Positions 1 to 6,926 of a DNA stretch of 9,641 nucleotides are shown here, piece by piece; positions within the stretch are counted from its first letter, which is position 1; the number at the start of each line of letters is the position of its first letter. The notes beneath the pieces are model-generated. The model saw only the letters and a program-made list of their open reading frames with translations, did no database searches and had not been told where the DNA came from. Position numbers and translations under genes: made by a program. The DNA is from Fimbriimonadales bacterium (GTDB lineage: Bacteria; Armatimonadota; Fimbriimonadia; Fimbriimonadales; GBS-DC), in contig JAOAES010000110.1 in the NCBI GenBank assembly GCA_026416655.1, forward strand, positions 1-9,641, in the 5' to 3' direction.

Positions 1-8
1 GGTATCCT
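1..8 (+). promoter_or_regulatory. Probable -10 box (GGTATCCT) of a leaderless promoter for the acyl-CoA dehydrogenase gene
   Basis: TATCCT at 3-8, preceded by GG, ends six bases before the ATG at 15. The same GG-TAnnnT arrangement with exactly the same spacing precedes purS. A -10 element at this distance puts the transcription start at or next to the start codon, and no Shine-Dalgarno sequence is present in the bases available. The -35 region lies outside the window, so the call rests on the -10 match and its recurrence. Confidence 0.5.
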
Positions 9-14
9 AATAGT

Positions 15-1631
15 ATGGAAGCAACGACGCGCCATACGGGGGCGTTTCTGCAGGCGACGCCCGAAACGCTGTTCACGCCGGAGCAGTTCGACGCCGAATC
101 GCGCCAGATGGCGGAGGCGACCGAGCGGTTCGTCCGCGAGCAAGTGACGCCCTATGTCAGACGCCTCGAACACGGGGAGCCGGCGCAGATGCGCGAAATC
201 CTTATCGACTCCGCAATGCTCGGACTGCTGGGAATCGATGTCCCGCAGGAGTTCGGCGGGCTGGGACTGCCGAAGACCACCTCCGCACTGATTACTGAGA
301 AGACCGCGCTGCAGCCCTCCTTTGCTGTGTCGCACGCCGTGCATACCAGCGTGGGCAGCCTGCCGATTTTGCTCTTCGGCAGCGAGGAGCAACAGAAGCA
401 CTATCTGCCGAAGCTCACGACGGGCGAGTATATCGGCGCGTATGCCCTCACGGAGCCTGAAGCCGGCTCGGACGCGCTGTCGGGGCGTACTCGCGCCACG
501 CTCAAAGGCGACCACTATTTCATCAAGGGCAACAAAATCTGGATTACGAACGCGGGCTTCGCCGACCTGTTTGTAACCTTCGCGAAGGTGGACGGCGAGC
601 GGTTCACGGCGTTTCTGGTGGAGCGGGGTCCGGGCTTACTTGTCGAGCGCGAGGAGCATAAACTCGGCTTGCACGGCTCCTCCACCTGTCGAGTGGTGTT
701 GGATGGGGTCGCTGTGCCCGTGAACAACCGTCTGGGCGCGGAGGGCGAAGGCGCGTATGTCGCGCTCTACACGCTGAACATCGGGCGGTTCAAGATTGGC
801 GCGGCAGCGCTGGGCATCGCGAAAGAGGCGTGGCGTATCGGGCGCGATTACGCCGCCGAGCGTAAGCAGTTCGGGCGTCCGATTATCGAGTATCCCCTCA
901 TCTGGCGCAAGCTCGCCTGGGGCGCGACGCTGATGTACGCCGTAGAAAGCGCGACCTATCGGCTGGCGGACGACCTGGAGGGGGCGTTTCGGGCAGAAGG
1001 AGCCGACCGCCAACAGGTCTGGCGCGACGCCGCCGCCCACTACGCCGCCGAGTGCGCCCTGCTCAAAGTCGCCTCGACGGAAACGCTCCACCAGATTGTG
1101 GACGACGCGCTGCAGATTCACGGCGGATACGGCTTTAGCGAGGAGTATCCCATCGCCGCGCTCTATCGCGATACGCGCGTGAACCGCATCTACGAAGGCA
1201 CGAACGAGATTAATCGCCTGAACCTCGTGGAGCGGCTTATCCACGCGCGGCGCAAGGGAGTCTGGACGCCCCTCTCGGAGACCGACGGCGCGACCGACAC
1301 GGTGGAGGCGACGCTGCGCACGCTGCGCGGATTGGCAGGGCGCACGCTGGAAGCGTTGCAGGCGCACACCGAGCCGCCGCAACTGCTGGTGGAGCCGCTC
1401 GCCGACGCGCTGATTGCCCTCTACCTGCTCGACTCGGCGCAGGCGCGCGCCCGACAGACCGCGAACTCCGCCCATCAGGCGATGACCGCGCTCTACCATG
1501 AGCATGTGCGCCGTCAGCTCGCGGGCTGGTCGGCTGAACTCGCCGCGCTGACAGGAGGGTCGCCGGTCGCCGTCGAGCCGAGACCGCTCGCGCCGCTGTA
1601 CGAAGCGGTGTGGACTGCTGTCGCAGGCTAA
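15..1631 (+). CDS. Acyl-CoA dehydrogenase, long form with C-terminal extension
   Basis: This is an FAD-dependent acyl-CoA dehydrogenase of 538 residues, expected to introduce the alpha-beta double bond into acyl-CoA in the cytoplasm and pass electrons to electron-transferring flavoprotein. The helical N-terminal domain covers about residues 25-140. The family signature YALTEPEAGSD is at 143-153 and IWITNAG at 175-181, in the FAD-binding beta domain. RKQFGRPI is at 283-290, QIHGGYGFSEEYP at 367-379, and RIYEGTNEIN at 391-400, where Glu394 sits at the usual catalytic-base position. Typical short-chain and medium-chain enzymes end near residue 385-400; here about 130 further residues, Ala- and Leu-rich and probably helical, follow, as in VLCAD/ACAD9-like and bacterial FadE-type enzymes. 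That favours longer-chain substrates, but the chain length is inferred. The ATG at 15 is chosen because a -10-like box lies just upstream. No other beta-oxidation gene is adjacent. Confidence 0.93.
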   Translation: MEATTRHTGAFLQATPETLFTPEQFDAESRQMAEATERFVREQVTPYVRRLEHGEPAQMREILIDSAMLGLLGIDVPQEFGGLGLPKTTSALITEKTALQPSFAVSHAVHTSVGSLPILLFGSEEQQKHYLPKLTTGEYIGAYALTEPEAGSDALSGRTRATLKGDHYFIKGNKIWITNAGFADLFVTFAKVDGERFTAFLVERGPGLLVEREEHKLGLHGSSTCRVVLDGVAVPVNNRLGAEGEGAYVALYTLNIGRFKIGAAALGIAKEAWRIGRDYAAERKQFGRPIIEYPLIWRKLAWGATLMYAVESATYRLADDLEGAFRAEGADRQQVWRDAAAHYAAECALLKVASTETLHQIVDDALQIHGGYGFSEEYPIAALYRDTRVNRIYEGTNEINRLNLVERLIHARRKGVWTPLSETDGATDTVEATLRTLRGLAGRTLEALQAHTEPPQLLVEPLADALIALYLLDSAQARARQTANSAHQAMTALYHEHVRRQLAGWSAELAALTGGSPVAVEPRPLAPLYEAVWTAVAG

Positions 1632-1647
1632 GCGTAGCCTGTGTTCA

Positions 1648-1655
1648 GGTACAAT
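1648..1655 (+). promoter_or_regulatory. Probable -10 box (GGTACAAT) of a leaderless promoter for the antiporter gene
   Basis: GGTACAAT lies in the 32-base gap between the acyl-CoA dehydrogenase stop (1629-1631) and the GTG at 1664, ending eight bases before that GTG. The same eight bases precede purS. I see no good -35 hexamer 16-18 bases upstream and no Shine-Dalgarno sequence before the GTG. The box supports both a separate transcription unit for the antiporter and the choice of GTG 1664 as start. Confidence 0.55.
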
Positions 1656-1663
1656 TTGCCACT

Positions 1664-3394
1664 GTGGCGGAAGGCACGCATGCGTCCCACCTTGCGGAGA
1701 GTATCCTCCTCGTCATCGGCGTCAGCATCATCATCGTGGCGCTGTTCCAGCGTTTGCGCCTGCCGTCCATCGTCGGCTTCATTCTAACGGGAGCGCTCAT
1801 TGGACCCTACGGTCTGGGCTGGGTGAGCGAGGCGGAGGCGATTACACTGCTCGCCGAGCTGGGCGTGGTGCTGCTGCTGTTCTCGCTGGGCGTGGAGTTC
1901 TCCATCGACCGCCTCCTGCAGTTGCGCCACTATGTGCTGCGGGCGGGGATTGCGCAGGTGGGGCTGACCGCTGCCCTCAGCGCGCTCGGCGCAGGGCTGT
2001 TGGGGTTCAGCCTCGCGCAGGCGATTGCGCTGGGCATGATTATCAGCCTCAGCAGCACCGCCGTCGGCGTCAAGATACTCAAGCAGCGCGAGGAACTCGA
2101 CAGCACACACGGGCGGTTCGCCGTCGGCGTGCTGCTCTTTCAGGACATCATGGCGCCGATTTTCATGGCGATCTTGCCCTTCCTGACGCAGATTCAGGAG
2201 CGCGGGCTGTCGGTGGTGGGCGCGAAGCTGGTGTTTACCGTGCTGGGCGTGGCGGGGGGCTATCTGGCGGCGCGGGGGATTGTGCCGACACTGCTGCGCT
2301 GGATTGTCGCCTCCGACTCGCGCGAGATTCCCGTGCTGGGGTCGCTTTTCATCGCGCTGCTGATGAGCTACATCACGCAATCGCTGGGGCTGTCGCCTGC
2401 GCTGGGCGCGTTTGTGGCGGGCATCATCATCTCCGAGACGCCCTACAGCCACCAGATTACCGCGAACATCATCCCGTTTCGCGACAGCTTCCTCGCGCTC
2501 TTTTTCATCTCGGTCGGGATGCTGGTGGACTTGCCCTACCTTCGGGAGAACTGGGGGCAGGTGTTGGCGTGGACGCTGGCGCTGATGGCGTTCAAGTGTC
2601 TGCTGGTTCTCGGTGTGGCGCAGGCGATACGGCGTCCGCTGCGCGTGGGGCTGCTGGCGGGCGTCGCTTTGGCGAACATCGGCGAGTTCTCGTTCGTGTT
2701 GATGGAGCAGTCGCGCGCCACGCAACTGCTACCGCCCGACCTGCTGAACGGCTTGGTGGCGGGCACTTCACTGAGCATCCTGCTGACGCCGATTCTGCTC
2801 GCGGCGACCTATCAGCTCTTGGCGCGGGCGACCGGACGCGCCCACTGGCTTGCCCGCACCCGCGCCAAACACGAGACGCACCCCGAACTCAGCGACCACA
2901 TTATCATCGTCGGCTTCGGCTTGAACGGGCGCAATCTGGTGAGCGTGCTGCGCGAACTGAACGAGCCGTTTGTCGTGGTGGAGATGAACGGCGCGCTGGT
3001 GCGCGAGGCGCAGAAGCAGGGCATCCCTGTCGTGTACGGCGACGCGGCGCACCCCGAAATCTTGCGCGCGGCAGGCGTGGAACGCGCCCGCGCCGTCGTG
3101 ATTGCCGTGTCCGACCCCATCAGTGCGCGCTATACCGTGCGCACCATCCGCGAGCTGAACCCCGACGTCTATGTGATTGTGCGTACACGCTACATGTCGG
3201 AGATTGAGCCGCTCTATGGGGCAGGCGCCACCGATGTTGTGCCCGAAGAATTTGAAACTTTTATCGAAATTGCAGGCAGGATAATGCGCCTGCTGGGCGT
3301 AGAGAATGAAACGCGCCTGCAACTGATGAACCAGTGCCGCGCACGGCACTATCAGATGTTGCAGGATACCAAAGAAGGCGTCTTCGCAAACTGA
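1664..3394 (+). CDS. KefB/KefC-type monovalent cation:proton antiporter with RCK (TrkA-N) domain
   Basis: This is a CPA2-family membrane transporter that exchanges or releases K+ or Na+ against protons; the ion cannot be read from the sequence. From the GTG at 1664 it has 576 residues. About 390 residues form a hydrophobic exchanger domain with many transmembrane helices. It contains SSTAVG near 130-135, the FQD motif near 159-161 typical of Kef-type exchangers, and GEFSFVL near 340-346. A cytoplasmic RCK domain follows, starting IIIVGFGLNGRN near 413-424, a Rossmann nucleotide-binding turn, and including YGDAAHPEIL, so nucleotide control of gating is likely. The frame also has an ATG at 1610, inside the previous gene, but that would add 18 residues unlike the family N-terminus and has no ribosome binding site. 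A GTG start just after a -10 box fits better. There is no KefF/KefG partner nearby. A membrane protein follows after 12 bases. Confidence 0.9.
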   Translation: MAEGTHASHLAESILLVIGVSIIIVALFQRLRLPSIVGFILTGALIGPYGLGWVSEAEAITLLAELGVVLLLFSLGVEFSIDRLLQLRHYVLRAGIAQVGLTAALSALGAGLLGFSLAQAIALGMIISLSSTAVGVKILKQREELDSTHGRFAVGVLLFQDIMAPIFMAILPFLTQIQERGLSVVGAKLVFTVLGVAGGYLAARGIVPTLLRWIVASDSREIPVLGSLFIALLMSYITQSLGLSPALGAFVAGIIISETPYSHQITANIIPFRDSFLALFFISVGMLVDLPYLRENWGQVLAWTLALMAFKCLLVLGVAQAIRRPLRVGLLAGVALANIGEFSFVLMEQSRATQLLPPDLLNGLVAGTSLSILLTPILLAATYQLLARATGRAHWLARTRAKHETHPELSDHIIIVGFGLNGRNLVSVLRELNEPFVVVEMNGALVREAQKQGIPVVYGDAAHPEILRAAGVERARAVVIAVSDPISARYTVRTIRELNPDVYVIVRTRYMSEIEPLYGAGATDVVPEEFETFIEIAGRIMRLLGVENETRLQLMNQCRARHYQMLQDTKEGVFAN

Positions 3395-3400
3395 GGAGGG
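3395..3400 (+). promoter_or_regulatory. Ribosome binding site (GGAGGG) for the membrane protein at 3407
   Basis: GGAGGG lies six bases before the ATG at 3407 and begins at the base after the antiporter stop codon. It fixes the start of the downstream gene and shows that the pair is organised as an operon with separate translation initiation, unlike the leaderless-looking antiporter start. Confidence 0.75.
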
Positions 3401-3406
3401 ATACCG

Positions 3407-4516
3407 ATGCAAAAAAAGTGGAAGTTCTGGGGCGCGCTCGCCGCGTTGGGGGTGCTGACCGCCCATGCGAACATGAGCACCGCGATGGAGTCGGCAAGCA
3501 TGCTACACGGAATGTTGCTCAACCCTATCGTCGCCATTCTGGAAGCGGCGCTGATTACGCTATTATGGCGGGTTAGGTTCCCGTACGCACTCTTGACCAT
3601 GCTGGGGGCAAACTACCTCTCCTTCTTTATAGGCTACTTGCTGAATCGTCCGCTATCGCGCGCCGTGGGTTATCCGTTCTACACGCTCTTCGGGGACGCG
3701 ACCTGGTACTGGAGCGTCGCGCTGCCGCTTGCGCTGCTGTTGGCAATCGGCGTTATGTATGGTCTCACCGTGCTGGTCGAAACCGCGCTTGCCAGGCTGG
3801 TTTCGCACTCGTGGCGCGACGCGCTCCGCAGAATGGCTCTGGTGAACGGCGTCAGCGCTATCGGGATGCTCGGCTACTACCTCTACTGGAGCGATTTTGA
3901 CTTCCTGCGCTTACCGAAAGAGCCGAACGCCGAGTTCGTGCAAACCGCGCCTGCGACCATCTACTTTGTCGACCTGCAGGGACGCCTTTGCACTGTCTCC
4001 CCTCAGGGCGGCGAAGTCACGGTCATCGACGAGTCGCGCGGGCGTATTGTGGAGGGCATTTCGCGGCAAGTTGTCCGCAGTGCCGAGATTTATCGAGTCG
4101 TGGATGAGCAGTGGGCGCTCTTGCTGCGCAGTCACGGAATGGAGATTACTTTCAAGACGCCTTACCCGCCGAGCGACCTAAGGCAACCTAAACCTCTGGC
4201 GGAGAGAGCATTCGCCATCTATCCTGATTGGCGCGAGGAGCCGTCGCCTTATAAAGTACAACCCACGCGCTTAGATGGGATCATCGTCTCCAAAGACGAC
4301 CAAGAGCTGTTCCGAATCCGCATGAACCTGCCGCACGATGTAGACCCGGGTCAGGAGGACGGCTTTTTCATCGCGACGAATCCGAATGTGTTGCCCGGCG
4401 ACTATGTGGTGTACGAGTTCGGCTGCAGGGTGATGATTACGCACCTGCCGACGAGACGCACAGCAAAACTCGCCGATGGCTATGCACCGATTACGATGCG
4501 AAGAATCAAAGAATAG
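3407..4516 (+). CDS. Multi-pass membrane protein of unknown function with soluble C-terminal domain
   Basis: I do not recognise this 369-residue protein. The N-terminus (basic MQKKWK, then a hydrophobic run at 7-21 ending near AHA) looks like a signal peptide or first membrane anchor. Hydrophobic segments at about 32-54, 60-80, 100-126 and 143-160 predict four more transmembrane helices. From about 165 the protein is soluble: some 200 residues rich in short beta-like stretches, for example ATIYFVDLQGRLCTV and RAFAIYPDWREE. It has no catalytic motif I can name. If the signal-like N-terminus is cleaved, four helices remain and the C-terminal domain could be on the same side as the mature N-terminus; the topology is unresolved. 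A strong ribosome binding site and a 12-base gap tie it to the antiporter, so an accessory or sensing role with that transporter is possible but not shown. Base composition is similar to its neighbours. Confidence 0.8.
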   Translation: MQKKWKFWGALAALGVLTAHANMSTAMESASMLHGMLLNPIVAILEAALITLLWRVRFPYALLTMLGANYLSFFIGYLLNRPLSRAVGYPFYTLFGDATWYWSVALPLALLLAIGVMYGLTVLVETALARLVSHSWRDALRRMALVNGVSAIGMLGYYLYWSDFDFLRLPKEPNAEFVQTAPATIYFVDLQGRLCTVSPQGGEVTVIDESRGRIVEGISRQVVRSAEIYRVVDEQWALLLRSHGMEITFKTPYPPSDLRQPKPLAERAFAIYPDWREEPSPYKVQPTRLDGIIVSKDDQELFRIRMNLPHDVDPGQEDGFFIATNPNVLPGDYVVYEFGCRVMITHLPTRRTAKLADGYAPITMRRIKE

Positions 4517-4567
4517 CAGAGTCGGCGAAGGCGGCAGGAAAAGCCACTGCAGGCGCAGAAACAGCGT

Positions 4568-4575
4568 AGGGGGAG
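4568..4575 (+). promoter_or_regulatory. Ribosome binding site (AGGGGGAG) for the small ORF at 4582
   Basis: A purine-rich AGGGGGAG ends six bases before a GTG at 4582, the same spacing as the binding site before 3407. It is the main reason for treating the following 50-codon frame as a gene. Confidence 0.45.
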
Positions 4576-4581
4576 ACGATA

Positions 4582-4734
4582 GTGGGCTGTCTGTTGGCGG
4601 TACTGGAATGGTTCATCTGGGATATCGTGATGGGGCTCTGGTACTTCCTGCGCGATCGCGGCGGCTCTCAGCGCGATTCGTCTACTTCAAAGCGAAGCGC
4701 ACGACGGTATAGAGCATCACGCCCACAAAAATGA
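4582..4734 (+). CDS. Probable small single-pass membrane protein (50 residues)
   Basis: The frame opens with GTG at 4582, preceded at good spacing by AGGGGGAG, and stops at TGA 4732-4734. The first 25 residues (GCLLAVLEWFIWDIVMGLWY, then FLRDR) form a Trp-rich amphipathic or transmembrane segment. The remainder is strongly basic and polar (GGSQRDSSTSKRSARRYR and a few more residues), which by the positive-inside rule would sit in the cytoplasm. It follows the membrane protein at 3407-4516 by 65 bases on the same strand and may belong to that operon. The last 53 bases overlap the 3' end of the opposite-strand TauE/SafE gene, so the basic tail is partly encoded opposite another gene, which lowers confidence in that part. 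I do not recognise the protein and infer no function. An overlapping frame on the same strand (4476-4712) has no membrane character and looks spurious. Confidence 0.45.
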   Translation: MGCLLAVLEWFIWDIVMGLWYFLRDRGGSQRDSSTSKRSARRYRASRPQK

Positions 4735-5446
4735 GTCGGAGAGCGAGCGTAGGGATCCGTTGCGCGAGTTTGACCCCGCCCCGCGCTCCAATCACAATCC
4801 CCAGTGTGGCGGGCACAACGATGTCAGGCTGCAACTTGCCCTGCACTAAATAGAGTAGCGCGCTGGCGGAGGCGGTCGCGCCTATCAGAAAAGTGCTGGT
4901 GCCTATCGCGCAGCGCAGGGGAGTTTTGAGAATCGTGTGCATCAGGGGTACTTGAATCAGCCCCCCGCCTACGCCCAGCAGCGCGGAAATTGCGCCGCCC
5001 AGCGCAGAGAGGCTGACGGCAATCCCGCGCTGGCGCGGATTCCACTGCATGCGACAATCAGGGCGGTCTTCCTGAGGCGGAGCCGGATGGCGCATCGACC
5101 AGAGCATCTGCCCCAGCACATACAACACCAGCACGATGAATAGCCAGCGCACGGCGTTTTCGGGAATGAAGCCGATGAGCAGCCCCCCTGCTATCGCGCC
5201 CAGCAGTGTCGGAATCAGCAGGCGCACGCCCAGCCGCCAGTCCACCAGCCCCGCCTGTAAGTAGGTCTGCACGCCCGCGCAGGAGGTTGCCGCCACCGCC
5301 ACCAGGCTTGCCGCCACCGCCTGCTTAATCGGCACGCCCATCAACAGGGTGAGCGCGGGAACCAGAATAATGCCCCCGCCCAGCCCCAACATCGAGCCGA
5401 ACGCGCCCGCACCAATCGCTATCGGAAAAATCCACAGGGTACTCAA
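4682..5446 (-). CDS. TauE/SafE-family membrane exporter
   Basis: This 254-residue integral membrane protein of the TauE/SafE (DUF81) family probably exports a small organic or sulfur-containing anion such as sulfite or a sulfonate; the substrate is not deducible. The family's internal duplication is visible: GLGGGIILVPAL at 21-32 in the first half and GVGGGLIQVPLM at 158-169 in the second. Each is followed by further hydrophobic helices, with a short polar loop (about 119-141) between the halves. Length is typical of the family. The start is a TTG at 5446-5444 that overlaps the TGA of the upstream GH172-family gene as TTGA, indicating translational coupling; the residues from there (MSTLWIFPIAIGAG) match a typical family N-terminus. 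No strong ribosome binding site is seen. The 3' end overlaps the convergent small ORF at 4582-4734. No sulfur-metabolism gene is nearby. Confidence 0.88.
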   Translation of the reverse strand: MSTLWIFPIAIGAGAFGSMLGLGGGIILVPALTLLMGVPIKQAVAASLVAVAATSCAGVQTYLQAGLVDWRLGVRLLIPTLLGAIAGGLLIGFIPENAVRWLFIVLVLYVLGQMLWSMRHPAPPQEDRPDCRMQWNPRQRGIAVSLSALGGAISALLGVGGGLIQVPLMHTILKTPLRCAIGTSTFLIGATASASALLYLVQGKLQPDIVVPATLGIVIGARGGVKLAQRIPTLALRLIFVGVMLYTVVRFALK

Positions 5447-6591
5447 CGCAGGTTTCTCGGAATCCGCTCCGCTACAGGCGGCAACGGCTCAAACGGCTTG
5501 TGCGGCTCCGTCTGATACCAGTACGCCACGCTCGAATAGTCGTTCTCCTGGAGATTCGCATGCCCATGCTCGATGCTCACTCGAATCGAGCGCGTGAACA
5601 GTATCGGGTCCTCGATATGGAACCGATAGGAGGTGCATTGATGGCGATCGGGGTGCTTTGGGTCGTGTTCGGGGATGGACGCGCCTGCATACAGGTACGC
5701 CTTCGGGTGCATGCCCCATGCGTGGCAAAGGTAGTCTTCAGAGCCGGTGCCATGCAGCGATGGGGGCCACGGCTCGCCGTCGATAAAAATCATATCGTCC
5801 CCCTCGCCCCACCAGGTGTATTCTTTGATGACCTGTTCCTGGCTGCCGAGTTTGCGGATGACCGGTAGCGGGTCGATGTTATCCACCGATAACACGCAGC
5901 CGACATAATGTCCCGCGCCTTCGGCGTCCAGAATCAGGTAGTTCTCGGCGTCGCTGAGGTTGGGAGTGTCCAGCAGTTCCCAGTAGTTGCGTTTCTGTTC
6001 GAACAGGTTGCCTTGTGTCCCCTTCGTGTGATACTCCTGCCGATAGTGGGCGTGGAAGCGCAGGATGTGGTCGGGCAAGGGCGCGTCGTAGGCTTCGTAA
6101 TCGATATAATAGTAGAACGAGCCGATTTCCGTGTCGCATTCGTTGACGACCTCGATGCGCGCGCCTTGCGAGAACGGCATGGCGAAGTAGCAGTTGAGCG
6201 CGATACCGCCGCCGTAGTTACCCTCGTTCGCCTCGTGGTTCACCGTCGTGAACGGCAGCGACATATACGAGCGGGCGATGCCGTGTCCCAGCCCGAAAAA
6301 GTCGCCCAGTGGGGCAAGCACACTCGGCTCCGTCTCGCCGTCCCAGTACATCTTGAGGACAGTTTTGCGCAGGTATAAGCGGTCGCGGCAGCCGACAGTA
6401 ATCCAGATGTGGCGGATGCACCCTGCGCCCTCGATTTCGGCGAGCGTTGCCGTCTCGCCCTGCGGTATGGTCAGAAAATCGCGATTGCCACCGGTTTTGT
6501 CCCAGCTGGAGATGCGCCTCGAGCGTCCCGCACGGCGGTAGACCAGCTTCGCCAGCGGTCCCGTGCCCTCGATGCCCTGTAGGATGTCCAT
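5443..6591 (-). CDS. GH172 (DUF2961) family protein, putative glycoside hydrolase
   Basis: This 382-residue protein matches the DUF2961 family, now classed as GH172, whose characterised members act on alpha-D-fructofuranosides, arabinofuranosides and difructose dianhydrides. The typical N-terminal SSWDKTGGNRDF is at 28-39. The best-conserved part is WWGEGDDMIFID at 260-271 followed by GTGSEDY at 281-287. Glu263 and Glu285, 22 residues apart, are the best candidates for the catalytic pair; the spacing is close to that described for the fructofuranosidase member, recalled from the literature and not aligned here. There is no signal peptide, so the protein is expected in the cytoplasm, possibly as a ring-shaped oligomer as in known members. 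An AGGAGG ribosome binding site supports the ATG at 6591. It heads a two-gene operon with the TauE/SafE exporter and is divergent from purS. Substrate unknown. Confidence 0.87.
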   Translation of the reverse strand: MDILQGIEGTGPLAKLVYRRAGRSRRISSWDKTGGNRDFLTIPQGETATLAEIEGAGCIRHIWITVGCRDRLYLRKTVLKMYWDGETEPSVLAPLGDFFGLGHGIARSYMSLPFTTVNHEANEGNYGGGIALNCYFAMPFSQGARIEVVNECDTEIGSFYYYIDYEAYDAPLPDHILRFHAHYRQEYHTKGTQGNLFEQKRNYWELLDTPNLSDAENYLILDAEGAGHYVGCVLSVDNIDPLPVIRKLGSQEQVIKEYTWWGEGDDMIFIDGEPWPPSLHGTGSEDYLCHAWGMHPKAYLYAGASIPEHDPKHPDRHQCTSYRFHIEDPILFTRSIRVSIEHGHANLQENDYSSVAYWYQTEPHKPFEPLPPVAERIPRNLR

Positions 6592-6602
6592 AACGGTCGT
6601 TG

Positions 6603-6608
6603 CCTCCT
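6603..6608 (-). promoter_or_regulatory. Ribosome binding site (AGGAGG) for the GH172-family gene
   Basis: Read on the minus strand, AGGAGG lies 11 bases before the ATG at 6591, slightly further than the usual 5-9. It is a full consensus match and supports a leadered transcript for this gene, in contrast to the divergent purS. Confidence 0.65.
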
Positions 6609-6672
6609 GCAGAGTGAGAGTTCGATAAAAAGGCGAAAAATCCTATCCCTGAGACGCCCATGCCCAGAGCAG

Positions 6673-6680
6673 GGTACAAT
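6673..6680 (+). promoter_or_regulatory. Probable -10 box (GGTACAAT) of a leaderless promoter for purSQ
   Basis: GGTACAAT ends six bases before the ATG at 6687, identical in sequence to the box before the antiporter gene and in spacing to the one before the acyl-CoA dehydrogenase gene. No Shine-Dalgarno sequence lies between box and ATG, and no clear -35 hexamer is visible. It sits in the 95-base gap between the divergent GH172-family and purS genes, so both operons must be driven from this short region. I see no purine riboswitch or PurR-like operator in it. Confidence 0.6.
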
Positions 6681-6686
6681 CTTGCC

Positions 6687-6926
6687 ATGCCCAAGGCAAA
6701 AATCTACATCACCCTGAAGCCTGCGCTGCTGGACGCGCAGGGGCGCGTGCTGCAAAACGCGCTCCACCAGCTGGGCTTCGAGAGCGTGCAGCAGGTGCGC
6801 GTCGGCAAATACTTGGAGGTAGAGCTTTCCCCCGACGGCGACCCGCATGAGCAGATTGAAGCGATGTGCCAGAAGCTACTGGCGAATCCCGTGATTGAAC
6901 AGTACCGCTACGAGGTTGAGGGATGA
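6687..6926 (+). CDS. purS: Phosphoribosylformylglycinamidine synthase subunit PurS
   Basis: PurS is the small bridging subunit of the three-part FGAM synthetase (PurS, PurQ, PurL), which converts FGAR to FGAM with ATP and glutamine in purine synthesis. The 79-residue product begins MPKAKIYITLKPALLDAQGR, the typical PurS opening strand and helix. It continues with FESVQQVRVGKYLEVEL at about 36-52 and ends with a strand-forming segment (VIEQYRYEVEG). Length matches the family. An in-frame ATG at 6660 would add nine residues not seen in PurS proteins and would place the -10 box inside the gene, so 6687 is preferred. The stop overlaps the purQ start as ATGA. The presence of PurS indicates the small-PurL type of enzyme; purL itself is not in the window. 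Confidence 0.93.
   Translation: MPKAKIYITLKPALLDAQGRVLQNALHQLGFESVQQVRVGKYLEVELSPDGDPHEQIEAMCQKLLANPVIEQYRYEVEG

Noticed and set aside
636..1505. A long minus-strand frame (289 residues) opposite the acyl-CoA dehydrogenase gene
   Set aside because: It is an Arg/Val-rich shadow of the high-GC coding frame with no recognisable motif; the plus-strand gene has full family signatures.
1610..1663. ATG at 1610 as the antiporter start
   Set aside because: It would overlap the previous gene by 22 bases, add 18 residues (including CC and polar residues) unlike Kef N-termini, and place a -10 box within the coding sequence.
4476..4712. A 78-residue plus-strand frame bridging the end of the 3407 gene and the TauE/SafE gene
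   Set aside because: It starts inside another gene without a ribosome binding site and its product is basic and Gly/Arg-rich without any domain feature. The frame starting at 4582 in the same area has both a good binding site and membrane character.
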